From assembly GCA_905215385.1 (NCBI GenBank), contig CAJMPY010000005.1:39748-103747 (forward strand): a stretch of 64,000 nt of DNA, written 5' to 3'. The notes beneath the pieces were generated by a model. The model searched no databases. It saw only the letters and a list, made by a program, of their open reading frames with translations, and was not told the origin of the DNA. The translations under genes were made by a program, and so were the position numbers. Origin of the DNA: an uncultured bacterium (GTDB lineage: Bacteria > Actinomycetota > Coriobacteriia > Coriobacteriales > Coriobacteriaceae). Positions 34,236 to 42,483 of the stretch are shown in pieces. How positions within the stretch are numbered: the first letter of the stretch is position 1; every line of letters begins with the position of its first letter.

Positions 34236-35513
34236 CTAGTGCTGCGCGACGACAACGCCCAGGCCATCGGGAATGACGGCCACCTTGGCATCGGCACCCT
34301 TCATCTCAAAGGCGAGCTTGAGCGCCTCCTCGATAGTGTTGACCGGCGTCATGTGCATATCCTTGAGCATCTGGTGATCGCACAGGTCGGTGACCATGAT
34401 CACAGGGTGATGCGCCAGGATGCGGGCAAAAATCTGGCTCGTCCACTGGTCGGGCAGGGTCTCGTCCTTGGGACGATCGATGCAGGCGCGCTCAAACTCC
34501 GCCGGATCGTTGTCGGCGATGTTGTGATAGAAGCCCTCGCCGCCGTGACCATCGGCACAACCGGCGACATCGATGATCACGCCGCCCTCGGGAAGTGTAG
34601 CCTCGGCAGCGCACATGCCCTTCACGGCCTGGTAGATGTTCTGGTCGAGCGGGTAGCCGCCGTTGGTGGTGATGGCGATCTCGCACTCGACGGGCTCAAC
34701 GCCGGCAAGGCTCTTCACGAACTCGCAGCCAGCCTCGTGCGCCTTGTGGATGTCGCCGGCAAAGGAGCCAATGACCTCGTGCTTGCCGTTGAGCACCACG
34801 TTGAGCACAAAGGCAAGGTGGGCCATCTCGGCAGCGGCAAACATGTCCTCGCTCACGTGGTTGTGGCACAGGTTGCCGGCGCGCGAATGGGAATCGTTCA
34901 CAAACTGGCCGTTGTGGTTGTACATGATGGTCTTGTAGCTGGCGATGCCAGGCAGGACGGACTTGCGGCTGCCAGAGAAACCGGCAAAGAAGTGCGGCTC
35001 AATGAAGCCCTCGGCAAGCAGCAGATCGCAATCGGCAGCAATCTTGTTGATGATGCACTCGCCACCAGAAGGCAGGATGCCGATCTTTTTCATCATGCTG
35101 TCGTCAGTCGCGACGTGCATGACGATTTCCTCGTTGGCAACGATCTCCTCGCCATACTTGTTGACGAGCTCCTCGTGCGTCGACGGACGGTGCATACCCG
35201 TAGCAACCAGAATGCGAACGCGCGCCTCAGGCGCAGCGGAGTGGATGTGATGCAGCAGAATAGGCATTGTCACACGAGAGGGAACGGGACGCGTATGGTC
35301 GGAGCTAATGATGACGATATCCTTCTTGCCAGCACAAAGCTCCTCGAGCGAAGGCGAGCCATAAGGGTTGGCAAGCGACTCCTCTACCAGCTCTTCCTGA
35401 GATTTTGTAGTCTTAAACTCGTTTTGATGACCTTCCATCACACCCGCGAAGTTCTTATCCTCGAGCTCCAGATGCAACGTTTTGTGGTCAAACGGCAGTT
35501 CACATTCAAACAA
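34236..35513 (-). CDS. larA: Nickel-dependent lactate racemase LarA
   Basis: Protein of about 425 residues when started at TTG 35513, which gives the usual N-terminus (ELPFDHKTLHLELEDKNFAG) and has AGGAAGAGG upstream; the open frame continues to 35654 without start signal. LarA interconverts D- and L-lactate (or related 2-hydroxyacids) with the nickel pincer cofactor. Key regions are SSDHTRPVPS with the conserved Asp-His-Thr-Arg, ATGMHRPSTHEEL with the catalytic His, and EGFIEPHFFAGFSGSRKSVLPG with the cofactor-binding Lys. It is followed by the channel gene. Convergent to larBC-tetR; no larE is in the window. Confidence 0.9.
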   Translation of the reverse strand: MFECELPFDHKTLHLELEDKNFAGVMEGHQNEFKTTKSQEELVEESLANPYGSPSLEELCAGKKDIVIISSDHTRPVPSRVTMPILLHHIHSAAPEARVRILVATGMHRPSTHEELVNKYGEEIVANEEIVMHVATDDSMMKKIGILPSGGECIINKIAADCDLLLAEGFIEPHFFAGFSGSRKSVLPGIASYKTIMYNHNGQFVNDSHSRAGNLCHNHVSEDMFAAAEMAHLAFVLNVVLNGKHEVIGSFAGDIHKAHEAGCEFVKSLAGVEPVECEIAITTNGGYPLDQNIYQAVKGMCAAEATLPEGGVIIDVAGCADGHGGEGFYHNIADNDPAEFERACIDRPKDETLPDQWTSQIFARILAHHPVIMVTDLCDHQMLKDMHMTPVNTIEEALKLAFEMKGADAKVAVIPDGLGVVVAQH

Positions 35514-35631
35514 TGATGAGCGCCCTCTTCCTTTCAACTGACACACTAGATAAACCGTTGGAAGGATACGCCGCTCACCGAAAAACACCACCGCCCGCCG
35601 ACTCATTAACACAACGTTCATATTTGACCCA

Positions 35632-35669
35632 CAACAAAACGGCCGCGATCCCAAAAAGGACCGCGGCCG
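35632..35669 (-). terminator. Intrinsic terminator in the larA leader
   Basis: A 12-bp stem with one G-U pair (minus strand 35669-35658 with 35651-35640), six-base loop and TTTTGTTG tail. It lies about 120 nt upstream of the larA start, downstream of a tiny Leu-rich ORF. Confidence 0.65.
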
Positions 35670-35705
35670 CTACAGTCGTAAGGCGAGAAGCGCCAAATGC
35701 GCCAC
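35670..35705 (-). CDS. Candidate leader peptide of larA (MAHLALLALRL)
   Basis: An 11-codon ORF from GTG 35705 to TAG 35670, with GGAGGGGG about 9 nt upstream of the start. Five of eleven residues are Leu, encoded by five different codon contexts (TTG, CTT, CTC, TTA, CTG). Its stop codon directly abuts the first base of the terminator stem at 35669. An overlapping ORF in another frame (35618-35743, 41 codons, containing SWWRIWRF) also has a GAGGAG site and is an alternative reading. Candidate only. Confidence 0.4.
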   Translation of the reverse strand: MAHLALLALRL

Positions 35706-35782
35706 CAGGATAGACCCCCTCCAAAACGCGCGAAGCGCGCCATTCTTCTCCTCAACTCTAATCCCTGAAGACCGAGGACGAA

Positions 35783-35909
35783 GGGACCCGATGGGTTTCC
35801 CTCTGAATGCATTCCGCAGCACGAAGCCCCCTTATCCGCAGCTCCGAAGGAGCAGGATAAGGGGGCTTCAAGTGCGAGGACGCATTCAGAGGGAAACCCT
35901 TCGGGTCCC
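35783..35909. repeat. Nested palindrome B between larA and ppc
   Basis: Outer arms of 28 bp with one mismatch (35783-35810 with 35882-35909) enclose a perfect 15-bp hairpin (35823-35837 with 35855-35869). ATTCCGCAGCACG precedes and GCGAGGACGC follows the inner hairpin, as in palindrome A. It lies 24 nt after the ppc stop and probably ends that transcript, though no T-tract is present. Confidence 0.75.
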
Positions 35910-35932
35910 GGTGAGAGCCACAGGGCTATCGA

Positions 35933-38746
35933 TTACCCCGTGTTTTGCAATCCTGCCGAGACGCCGGTCACAGTCGAAAGAATCAGGCTCATGTACTCGG
36001 CCTTCTTCTCCTCTGCCATCTCGTCCTGGTTCATACGCACCTCGCGAAGGGCGCGGACCTGAGCGATGGACAGGGCGTCGACGTAGGGATTACGCACACG
36101 GACGGCGCAGCCGAGCACACGGCGGCGCTGCAGCGGCCATTCGTCACCGACGATGGCAAGAACCCACTTACGCGTGAGCTGCATCTCGGTGAAGACCTTC
36201 TCGGACAAATCCTGGCGATCGCCCAGGTGCAGGTACATCTTGGCGATGCGCTGGTCGGTCTTGGCGATCGACATCTCGATGTTGTCGATAAAGGTGCGGA
36301 AGAACGGCCACTCCTGGTAGGCAGCCTTGAGCTGGTCAAGGTCGCCAAACTGCTCGCAGGCGGTGCCCAGGCCGTACCAAGCGGCCAGGTTAATGCGCGC
36401 CTGGCTCCAGCTGAAGATCCACGGAATGGTACGCAGGTCGTCGAGCGACTTGGCACCCAGACCGCGCTTGGCCGGGCGCGAGCCAATCGGCAGCAGACCG
36501 ACCTCGGTCAGCGGCGTCACGGTCGAGAACCACGGTGTAAAGTCCTCAGTGTTCAGCAGGTCCAGATAGCGCTCATGGCTTACTGCGTTGAGCTTCTCGG
36601 CCATATCCCAGAACTTCTGCGTGGTCTCGGTGTTGGTCTTCTCGACGCTCGGAGCCGACTGCAAAAGCGTTGCGGCGGCAACGGACTCAACATGGCGCTG
36701 AGCCAGCGTGCGGTTGCCGTAACGGGCAAAGATGACCTCGCCCTGCTCGGTGAGCTTAAAGAAGCAGTTGACCGAACCCTTGGGCTGCGCCAGCACGGCC
36801 TTGTTGGCCGGACCGCCGCCACGGCCCACGGCACCGCCGCGACCGTGCATGAGCACCAGATCGATATCGTTTTTCTCGGCCCACTTGGCAATGCGCTCCT
36901 GCGCGGAGTGCAGCGCGAGCATGGCCGTGGTAGGACCGGCATCCTTGGAGGAGTCGGAGTAGCCCAGCATGACCTCCATGCGGCGGTTGGTCTGGGCAAG
37001 GCGCTTTTGCACCACGGGCAGCGTAAGCATCTGGTCGAGCACGTCGACGCAGCCCTCGAGGTCCTCGAGCTGCTCAAACAGCGGGATCACGTCGAGCTCG
37101 GGGACATCCTCCTCGTGTGCAAAGGACAGGTGGGCAAGCTCAAAGACGTCGGCCACATGCTGGGCGCTCTTGGTGAACGAGATGATGTAGCGGTGCGCCA
37201 TCTTCTTGCCGTAGCGCTTTTGGATGGAACCGATAGCACGGAAGGTATCGATGACCTCACGCGTCATGGGCTGCAGGTCGCCATGGATACCGTTCTCGTG
37301 GATATCCTTGAGGGCGCGGGCATGCACCACGGAGTGCTGACGGAACTCCATCTCGACCATATGGAAGCCGAAGGACTCGACCTGCCAGATGATGGTCTGG
37401 ACCGGGCCGTAGGCAGCACGGACGGCACCGCAAGCGGCCAGCGAGCGCTGGACGACACGCAGGTCCTCCAGGAACTCATCGGCGCTGTGGTACATGGTAT
37501 CGGTGATACGGCGCACGGTGGCGTTCAGACGGTCGGCCATGACGAGCATGACGGCGCGATGCGGCTCGTGCTCGGAAATCAGCTCGGCGCGAGCCGTGTA
37601 CTGAGCGCTCATCTCGACCTGATGGTTCCACAGGTTCATGAGCTCTGCCGACGGCTTGCTGTAGGCGGCCTCGAGCGTAAGGTTGCGGCCGATGCGGCGG
37701 CACTTGTCCTCGAGCTTGAGCACCATGTGCGTGAAGTACTTGGCGGCGACCTCGCGGCTCACCTTGGCGGTAACGTTGGGGTTACCGTCGCGGTCGGAAC
37801 CGATCCAGCTGCCGGGATGGAAGAACGCCGGGCACAGCGGCGGCACGGTGCCGGCCTTGTCGCCCAGCACCCAGTCGTCAAAACGACGGTAGATGACGGG
37901 GATCACATCGAACAGTGTGTTATCGAAGATGTCGATGATGGTATCGGCTTCCTCGACCGGCGTGGGCTTCTTGAGCGCGATGGGGCTCGTGCGCACCAGA
38001 GCGTCAATCTCCTGCAGCATATGGCGCTCGTTCTCCACCAGGTCGGAGCCGCCCAGGCGCGGACGCTCCTCCAGCAGGTTGGAGATACGGCGAATCTTGC
38101 CCTCGACGGCCTTACGACGGGCCTCGGTGGGATGTGCGGTAAAGACAGGGTGGAACTCGAGCTTGTCGAGCAGCTCGTTGGCGCCCTCGACACCCATCTC
38201 GTTTACCAACTGGTGATAGGCGACGGTGAGTTCGTTGGCGGGATCGACCTCGGTATCGGTCGACGCACCTGCCTCGCGCTCGCGCAGCTGCGTCACGCGG
38301 TAGTTCTCCTCCGACAGGTTTGCCAGATGGAAGAAGCTCGTAAAGGCGCGGACAATAACCTGCTGCTTATCGAGCGGCAGGCTGTCAATCAGATCGACGA
38401 CCTCACGAAACGCCACAGCAGTAGGCTCGTCGGCGGTGGGCACGCCCTGCTCGTCGACGGACTCGTCGGCAGCACGGGCGCCGGGGTTTCCGGCATTGGC
38501 CACAATCTCGGCCGTCAGGATCTTGTCGAACAGGTCCGCGATCTCGGGATCATACTCGCTAAGCACACGGCGCTCCAGGCGCAGGAACAGCGCCAAGTTG
38601 TCGCGCAGCTCCTCGGGGATCTCGATCTCGGCGAGACGCTCCCTGGACTCGGCATTCGAGCCGATTCGGTTAACGAGGCGGTTGACCACGGCAGCGACGC
38701 GCGCCGCGGCTTCGGGTACAGACTGGTTGCTTAGGTTCTCAGCCAC
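35933..38746 (-). CDS. ppc: Phosphoenolpyruvate carboxylase
   Basis: Adds bicarbonate to PEP to give oxaloacetate, replenishing C4 acids. About 937 residues. Conserved elements: VFTAHPTEARRKA (catalytic His), GSDRDGNPNVTAKV, EMEFRQHS, VMLGYSDSSKDAGP, LMHGRGGAVGRGGGPA, and the invariant C-terminal NTG. Two starts are possible: GTG 38746 with GGGAGG at good distance, chosen here, or ATG 38758 whose AAGGAGG is almost touching it. Monocistronic. The 38759-38900 space holds its promoter region, with no clear -35/-10 pair recognised. Confidence 0.96.
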   Translation of the reverse strand: MAENLSNQSVPEAAARVAAVVNRLVNRIGSNAESRERLAEIEIPEELRDNLALFLRLERRVLSEYDPEIADLFDKILTAEIVANAGNPGARAADESVDEQGVPTADEPTAVAFREVVDLIDSLPLDKQQVIVRAFTSFFHLANLSEENYRVTQLREREAGASTDTEVDPANELTVAYHQLVNEMGVEGANELLDKLEFHPVFTAHPTEARRKAVEGKIRRISNLLEERPRLGGSDLVENERHMLQEIDALVRTSPIALKKPTPVEEADTIIDIFDNTLFDVIPVIYRRFDDWVLGDKAGTVPPLCPAFFHPGSWIGSDRDGNPNVTAKVSREVAAKYFTHMVLKLEDKCRRIGRNLTLEAAYSKPSAELMNLWNHQVEMSAQYTARAELISEHEPHRAVMLVMADRLNATVRRITDTMYHSADEFLEDLRVVQRSLAACGAVRAAYGPVQTIIWQVESFGFHMVEMEFRQHSVVHARALKDIHENGIHGDLQPMTREVIDTFRAIGSIQKRYGKKMAHRYIISFTKSAQHVADVFELAHLSFAHEEDVPELDVIPLFEQLEDLEGCVDVLDQMLTLPVVQKRLAQTNRRMEVMLGYSDSSKDAGPTTAMLALHSAQERIAKWAEKNDIDLVLMHGRGGAVGRGGGPANKAVLAQPKGSVNCFFKLTEQGEVIFARYGNRTLAQRHVESVAAATLLQSAPSVEKTNTETTQKFWDMAEKLNAVSHERYLDLLNTEDFTPWFSTVTPLTEVGLLPIGSRPAKRGLGAKSLDDLRTIPWIFSWSQARINLAAWYGLGTACEQFGDLDQLKAAYQEWPFFRTFIDNIEMSIAKTDQRIAKMYLHLGDRQDLSEKVFTEMQLTRKWVLAIVGDEWPLQRRRVLGCAVRVRNPYVDALSIAQVRALREVRMNQDEMAEEKKAEYMSLILSTVTGVSAGLQNTG

Positions 38747-38910
38747 GTTTCCTCCCATTCCTCCTTCTATGCACGTAACATGCGGTATTCATTATAGGCG
38801 CTTGGGAAATACTTTCGACACTGATTGCGCTTTACCACACAAAAGTATTTTCTGCATTGCAAGGGTTTTTGCCCTAAATGGTCGTATTTCTCGGTGGACG
38901 GCATACACAA

Positions 38911-38946
38911 ACGGGGGTATTCCGCATAAAAGCGAAACACCCCCGT
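38911..38946 (-). terminator. Terminator of hisS
   Basis: A 15-bp stem with a wobble and one mismatch (38911-38925 with 38932-38946), followed on the minus strand by TTTGTGTATG, 58 nt after the hisS stop. Confidence 0.75.
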
Positions 38947-39003
38947 AACAATCGTTCGCCGCGAGTGGGACGTGTTAGCGGACCCGCAGCTCAAAATGAT
39001 GCG

Positions 39004-40317
39004 CTACAGGCGCTCGCGAACCGACTCGACAACGTTGGCCAAATCGACCAGCACCTCGTCATGGCTCTCCATGTCGCGCACCTTGACCTTGCCGGCGGCA
39101 AGCTCGTCGCCACCCAGGACCAAAATGAGCTTGGCGCCCACCTTATCGGCCTGCTTGAACTGGGCCTTGAGCGAACGGCCCTGATAGTCTGCCTCGGTCA
39201 CGATGCCTGCGGCGCGAAGCTCCTGCGTGATGGCAAAGACGTTCTGGCGCAGCTCCTTGCCGGCATTGGCGACGTAGACGCACGGGGCCTCCTCGGCACC
39301 CAGGTCGCTGCCAAAGGCCTGCAGGGCCAGCAGCGCACGCTCAAAACCGACGGCAAAGCCGACGCCTGCCGTGGGCTTGCCACCCTCGAGCTCGACCAAG
39401 CCGTCATAGCGACCGCCGCCACCGATGGAGCCGACGCCGGCGCCGGGAGCCTCGACCTCAAAGACGGTACGGGTGTAGTAGTCCAAGCCACGCACCAAGG
39501 TGGGATCCTCGACATACTCGATACCCGCCGCATCCAAATAGCGCTTGACCTGCTCGTAGTGCTCGCGGCACTCATCGCACAGGTTGTCGCCCATCAGCGG
39601 TGCGTCGGCCATGATTTCGCGGCAGTGGTCGTTCTTGCAGTCGAAGGCACGCAGCGGATTGAGCTCGGCGCGCTCGCGGCACTCGTCGCACATCTCGTCG
39701 GCGTGATCGAGGATAAACTGCTTGACCTGCTCGCGATAGGCCGGACGGCATTGGGCATCGCCCATCGAGTTAATGAGCAGACGGAGCTTGGAAAGATCGA
39801 AACCAAGGCGCTTGTAGAACTCCATGAGCATGATGATGCACTCGGCGTCTGCTGCCGGATCGGGAGCGCCGAGCCACTCGATGCCCACCTGGTGGAACTG
39901 GCGCAGGCGACCCTTCTGGGGACGCTCGCCACGGAACATGGCCTCGGCATAATAAGCCTTAAACGGCGTGGAGCCCTGGGGCACCAGGTTGTTCTCCACG
40001 ACGGCGCGCACCACACCGGCCGTGCCCTCGGGACGAAGCGCCAGGCGCTGCTTGGGCTTGAGCTTGCTATCGGTGCCCTCAGCAAAGACTCGCTCCAGGT
40101 TGGCGCCGCTAAAGACGCGGAACATCTCCTTGCGCACGACGTCGGTCGACTGGCCGATGCCGTGGACAAAGACGTCCACCTGCTCGATCGCGGGCGTCTC
40201 GATGGGCTTAAAGCCAAACGGCTCGAATACGCCGGCCGCAATCTGCTGCATCTTTTGCCAAGCGCGCATCTCGGCGCCGATAAGGTCGCGGGTTCCCTCC
40301 GCCTTCTGTGCCTGCAT
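39004..40317 (-). CDS. hisS: Histidyl-tRNA synthetase
   Basis: Class II synthetase of 437 residues. Motifs: LRPEGTAGVVRAVVEN (motif 2 region), QVGIEWLGAPDPAADAECI, the histidine-binding LVRGLDYYTRTVFEV, GGGGRYDGL, and GVGFAVGFERALLAL (motif 3); anticodon-binding domain at the C-terminus. A Cys-rich insertion (CDECREHYEQ, CDECRERAEL, CKNDHCREIM) may hold zinc. ATG 40317 is preferred to the in-frame TTG at 40323 because AAAGGTG is 7 nt away. Confidence 0.96.
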   Translation of the reverse strand: MQAQKAEGTRDLIGAEMRAWQKMQQIAAGVFEPFGFKPIETPAIEQVDVFVHGIGQSTDVVRKEMFRVFSGANLERVFAEGTDSKLKPKQRLALRPEGTAGVVRAVVENNLVPQGSTPFKAYYAEAMFRGERPQKGRLRQFHQVGIEWLGAPDPAADAECIIMLMEFYKRLGFDLSKLRLLINSMGDAQCRPAYREQVKQFILDHADEMCDECRERAELNPLRAFDCKNDHCREIMADAPLMGDNLCDECREHYEQVKRYLDAAGIEYVEDPTLVRGLDYYTRTVFEVEAPGAGVGSIGGGGRYDGLVELEGGKPTAGVGFAVGFERALLALQAFGSDLGAEEAPCVYVANAGKELRQNVFAITQELRAAGIVTEADYQGRSLKAQFKQADKVGAKLILVLGGDELAAGKVKVRDMESHDEVLVDLANVVESVRERL

Positions 40318-40382
40318 GGGCAAACACCTTTCTTTTGTATCGCGTCATAGGTAGTGGTCATTATACGGCACAAACACAAACA

Positions 40383-40442
40383 GCGGCGGTGCATCTGACC
40401 GAACGAGGGTATGGGGACTCGTTCGGCCAGATGCACCGCCGC
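40383..40442. repeat. Long hairpin between hisS and the MFS remnant
   Basis: A 25-bp inverted repeat with one mismatch (40383-40407 with 40418-40442) and a 10-bp loop. On the minus strand it is followed by TGTTTGTGTTTG, so it may end transcripts from the upstream genes before hisS. It lies in the 304-bp gene-free stretch 40318-40621. Confidence 0.6.
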
Positions 40443-40521
40443 GGTGTGCAATCTGCAATCCTTCCGCCTCTTCGGATCACAAAATCCGTTGGACGGAAAG
40501 ACTTCGGGTCATCTCTTGAGC

Positions 40522-40585
40522 CCGTGGCTGCATGGGAAACCGAATGACGGTACGAGCATCCATTCGGCTTCCAAGGCAGCCACGG
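40522..40585. repeat. Second long hairpin downstream of the MFS remnant
   Basis: A 25-bp inverted repeat with three mismatches (40522-40546 with 40561-40585), loop of 14 bp. No T-tract. A weaker hairpin with an internal loop (about 40465-40500) lies between it and the first. Confidence 0.55.
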
Positions 40586-40621
40586 ACAAAACGGGGCAAA
40601 GAGCTACGAGCGACGTCGTCC

Positions 40622-41030
40622 CTACTCCCCCGCCACGCTCGCGCGCAGCTTAGCCGCGATGGGCTCAGACGCCAGCAGGAACACCAGCATTGCCACCGAG
40701 CACGCCAGGCACACGATCCATGTGCTCGTAAAGGAGCCCGTGGCATCGAACAGTATTCCCGAGACGATGGCGCCCACCGTGCCGCCAACCATCTCGAGCG
40801 AGGTGATGGTGCCCGTTACCTTGCCCAGGTCGGCCATGCCAAACTGCTTAGACGCAGCGATCGTGGGCGTTGGAGATGTTGTACTGCGCAAGAGAAATTC
40901 CCAAGTCGCTGACGATGAGCGGCTGGAACAGGCTCATGCAGTTGACGAAAATGGTGTAGCACGTGGCCATGATCACGAAGCCAGAGGCCACCACGAACCA
41001 GCCGGGGAAGAACTTACGCTGCTGGGACAT
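40622..41030 (-). pseudogene. MFS transporter with large internal deletion
   Basis: The minus strand encodes a normal MFS N-terminus (FFPGWFVVASGFVIMATCYT, about 53 residues from ATG 41030, good AAGGAG site). At about 40870 the frame changes and continues as an MFS C-terminus (GKVTGTITSLEMVGGTVGAI, then the last two helices) to a stop at 40622. Around 270-300 residues are missing between the two parts, so no functional transporter can be made. It sits 38 bp after an amidohydrolase gene and was probably in its operon. Confidence 0.8.
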
Positions 41031-41068
41031 ACTGCTCCTTTTTAACGAACGAGTAGCAAGATTGGGTG

Positions 41069-42367
41069 CTACCGGTGGTCGGCGATGTAGCCCAAAGCGA
41101 CGGCGGCATAAGCCGCGGCGCCAAGGGGAAGCTCGGCATCGCTAAAACGTGCCTTGGGATGATGCTGAGCAAAGTGCTCGTCCGTATCAGTCACGGCAGC
41201 GCCCACGGTAAAGTACGCACTCGGGATCTCGCTCGAGATCAACGCGAAGTCCTCGCTCGCCATGGCGTGGAACAGCGGCAGGAAGGCAGCCTTGGGCAGC
41301 ACCGCGCCCACGTAGCCAAGCGACGCCTGCGTCATGCCGTCGTCGAGTACCAGCGGCGGAACATCCGAAAGCGTCTCGATAGTCGCCGGCGTGCGATACG
41401 TTGCGGCCACGCCGTTGACGACCTCGGCGATGCGGGTCTTGAGGTGCTCCATGAGCTCGACGTCGAAGCCACGCAGCGTTCCCTCAAGCACACAAGTGTC
41501 GGGAATGACATTTGCGGCCTGACCGCCGGCGAACTTGCCAATGGTAAGCGCGACCTCCTTGGCCGCCGGCACCTCGCGGGAGATGAGCTCCTGAAGCGCC
41601 AGATGCACATGGACGCCGGCCGTGATGGGGTCGATGCAGATCTCGGGGCTCGAGCCATGGCCGCCCTTGCCCTGAAGCGTGATGCGAAAACCGTACACGC
41701 CCGAGAGCGCCGGGCTGCCGTAGAGCACCAGGCCAAGCGGCGACTGGCTATTGACATGTATGGCGAAGGCGGCCTGGGGACGCGGGTTCTGCAGCAGACC
41801 GTCGGCGATGGCGGCGCGGGCACCCTCAAAGGTTTCCTCGCCCGGTTGGAACAGCAACTTAATCGTGGCGTTGGCGTCGACAAGCTCGGACTCGCGGGCC
41901 TTGAGCAGGCGCGCCGCACCAAGCAGCGCCGTCGCGTGCATATCGTGTCCGCATGCGTGCATGCAGCCGTTCGTAGAGGCGAAAGGCTCGCCTGACTCTT
42001 CAGCAACAGGCAGGGCATCCATGTCGCCACGGAGCATGATGACCGTACCGGCCTGTTTGTCCGTGCACGTACCGTTACCCCGAGCAGCAGCTGCCGCGCC
42101 GGCACCGATTAGGCCAACGACACAGGAGCCGTCAACAAGCACGGCATAGGGAATATCCATCTCGTCCAGACGCGCCTGGATAAAGGCGGACGTCTGCGGA
42201 AGGTTGTTACCGAGCTCAGGCGTTTGATGGAGATCATGGCGCCATGTGGCAAGCTCGTTGGCAAACGCCTGAGCTTCTGCAACAAGACCGTCACCGATAG
42301 CGGCCTGCGCCGCCACGGTGGCCTTGGACGCTGATTGCGGTTGAAGATCGGACTGAGCTAGTGCCAT
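41069..42367 (-). CDS. M20-family amidohydrolase (hippurate hydrolase/N-acyl-amino acid deacylase-like)
   Basis: Protein of 432 residues with the M20D arrangement: WRHDLHQTPELG, MLRGDMDALPV (metal-binding Asp), HACGHDMHATALLGAA (His ligands), FQPGEETFEGA (catalytic Glu), and the dimerisation insert starting GKGGHGSSPEICIDPI. C-terminal MASEDFALISSEIPS supplies another metal ligand. Such enzymes cleave N-acyl amino acids, hippurate or bile-acid-like conjugates; the substrate is not readable. GGAGGG precedes ATG 42367. The next gene is the broken MFS transporter, perhaps once its substrate carrier. Confidence 0.9.
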   Translation of the reverse strand: MALAQSDLQPQSASKATVAAQAAIGDGLVAEAQAFANELATWRHDLHQTPELGNNLPQTSAFIQARLDEMDIPYAVLVDGSCVVGLIGAGAAAAARGNGTCTDKQAGTVIMLRGDMDALPVAEESGEPFASTNGCMHACGHDMHATALLGAARLLKARESELVDANATIKLLFQPGEETFEGARAAIADGLLQNPRPQAAFAIHVNSQSPLGLVLYGSPALSGVYGFRITLQGKGGHGSSPEICIDPITAGVHVHLALQELISREVPAAKEVALTIGKFAGGQAANVIPDTCVLEGTLRGFDVELMEHLKTRIAEVVNGVAATYRTPATIETLSDVPPLVLDDGMTQASLGYVGAVLPKAAFLPLFHAMASEDFALISSEIPSAYFTVGAAVTDTDEHFAQHHPKARFSDAELPLGAAAYAAVALGYIADHR

Positions 42368-42445
42368 AAATGCCCTCCAGTAACGTTTTTGCAGTAAGCA
42401 CTTTGATAGCGTAAAGCGCAAGGTACAACTTTAAGGGCGAGGCAT

Positions 42446-42471
42446 AAAAAATGCCGCCCCAGGAGGGCGGC
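42446..42471 (-). terminator. Terminator of the EamA gene
   Basis: A 7-bp GCCGCCC/GGGCGGC stem (42453-42459 with 42465-42471) followed on the minus strand by ATTTTTTATG, 13 nt after the stop. Confidence 0.85.
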
Positions 42472-42483
42472 GCAACAAGTTGT

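Noticed and set aside
40324..40560. T-box riboswitch upstream of hisS
   Set aside because: The conserved T-box sequence (AGGGTGGNACCGCG) is absent on the minus strand here and upstream of aspS; the hairpins present are simple long palindromes.
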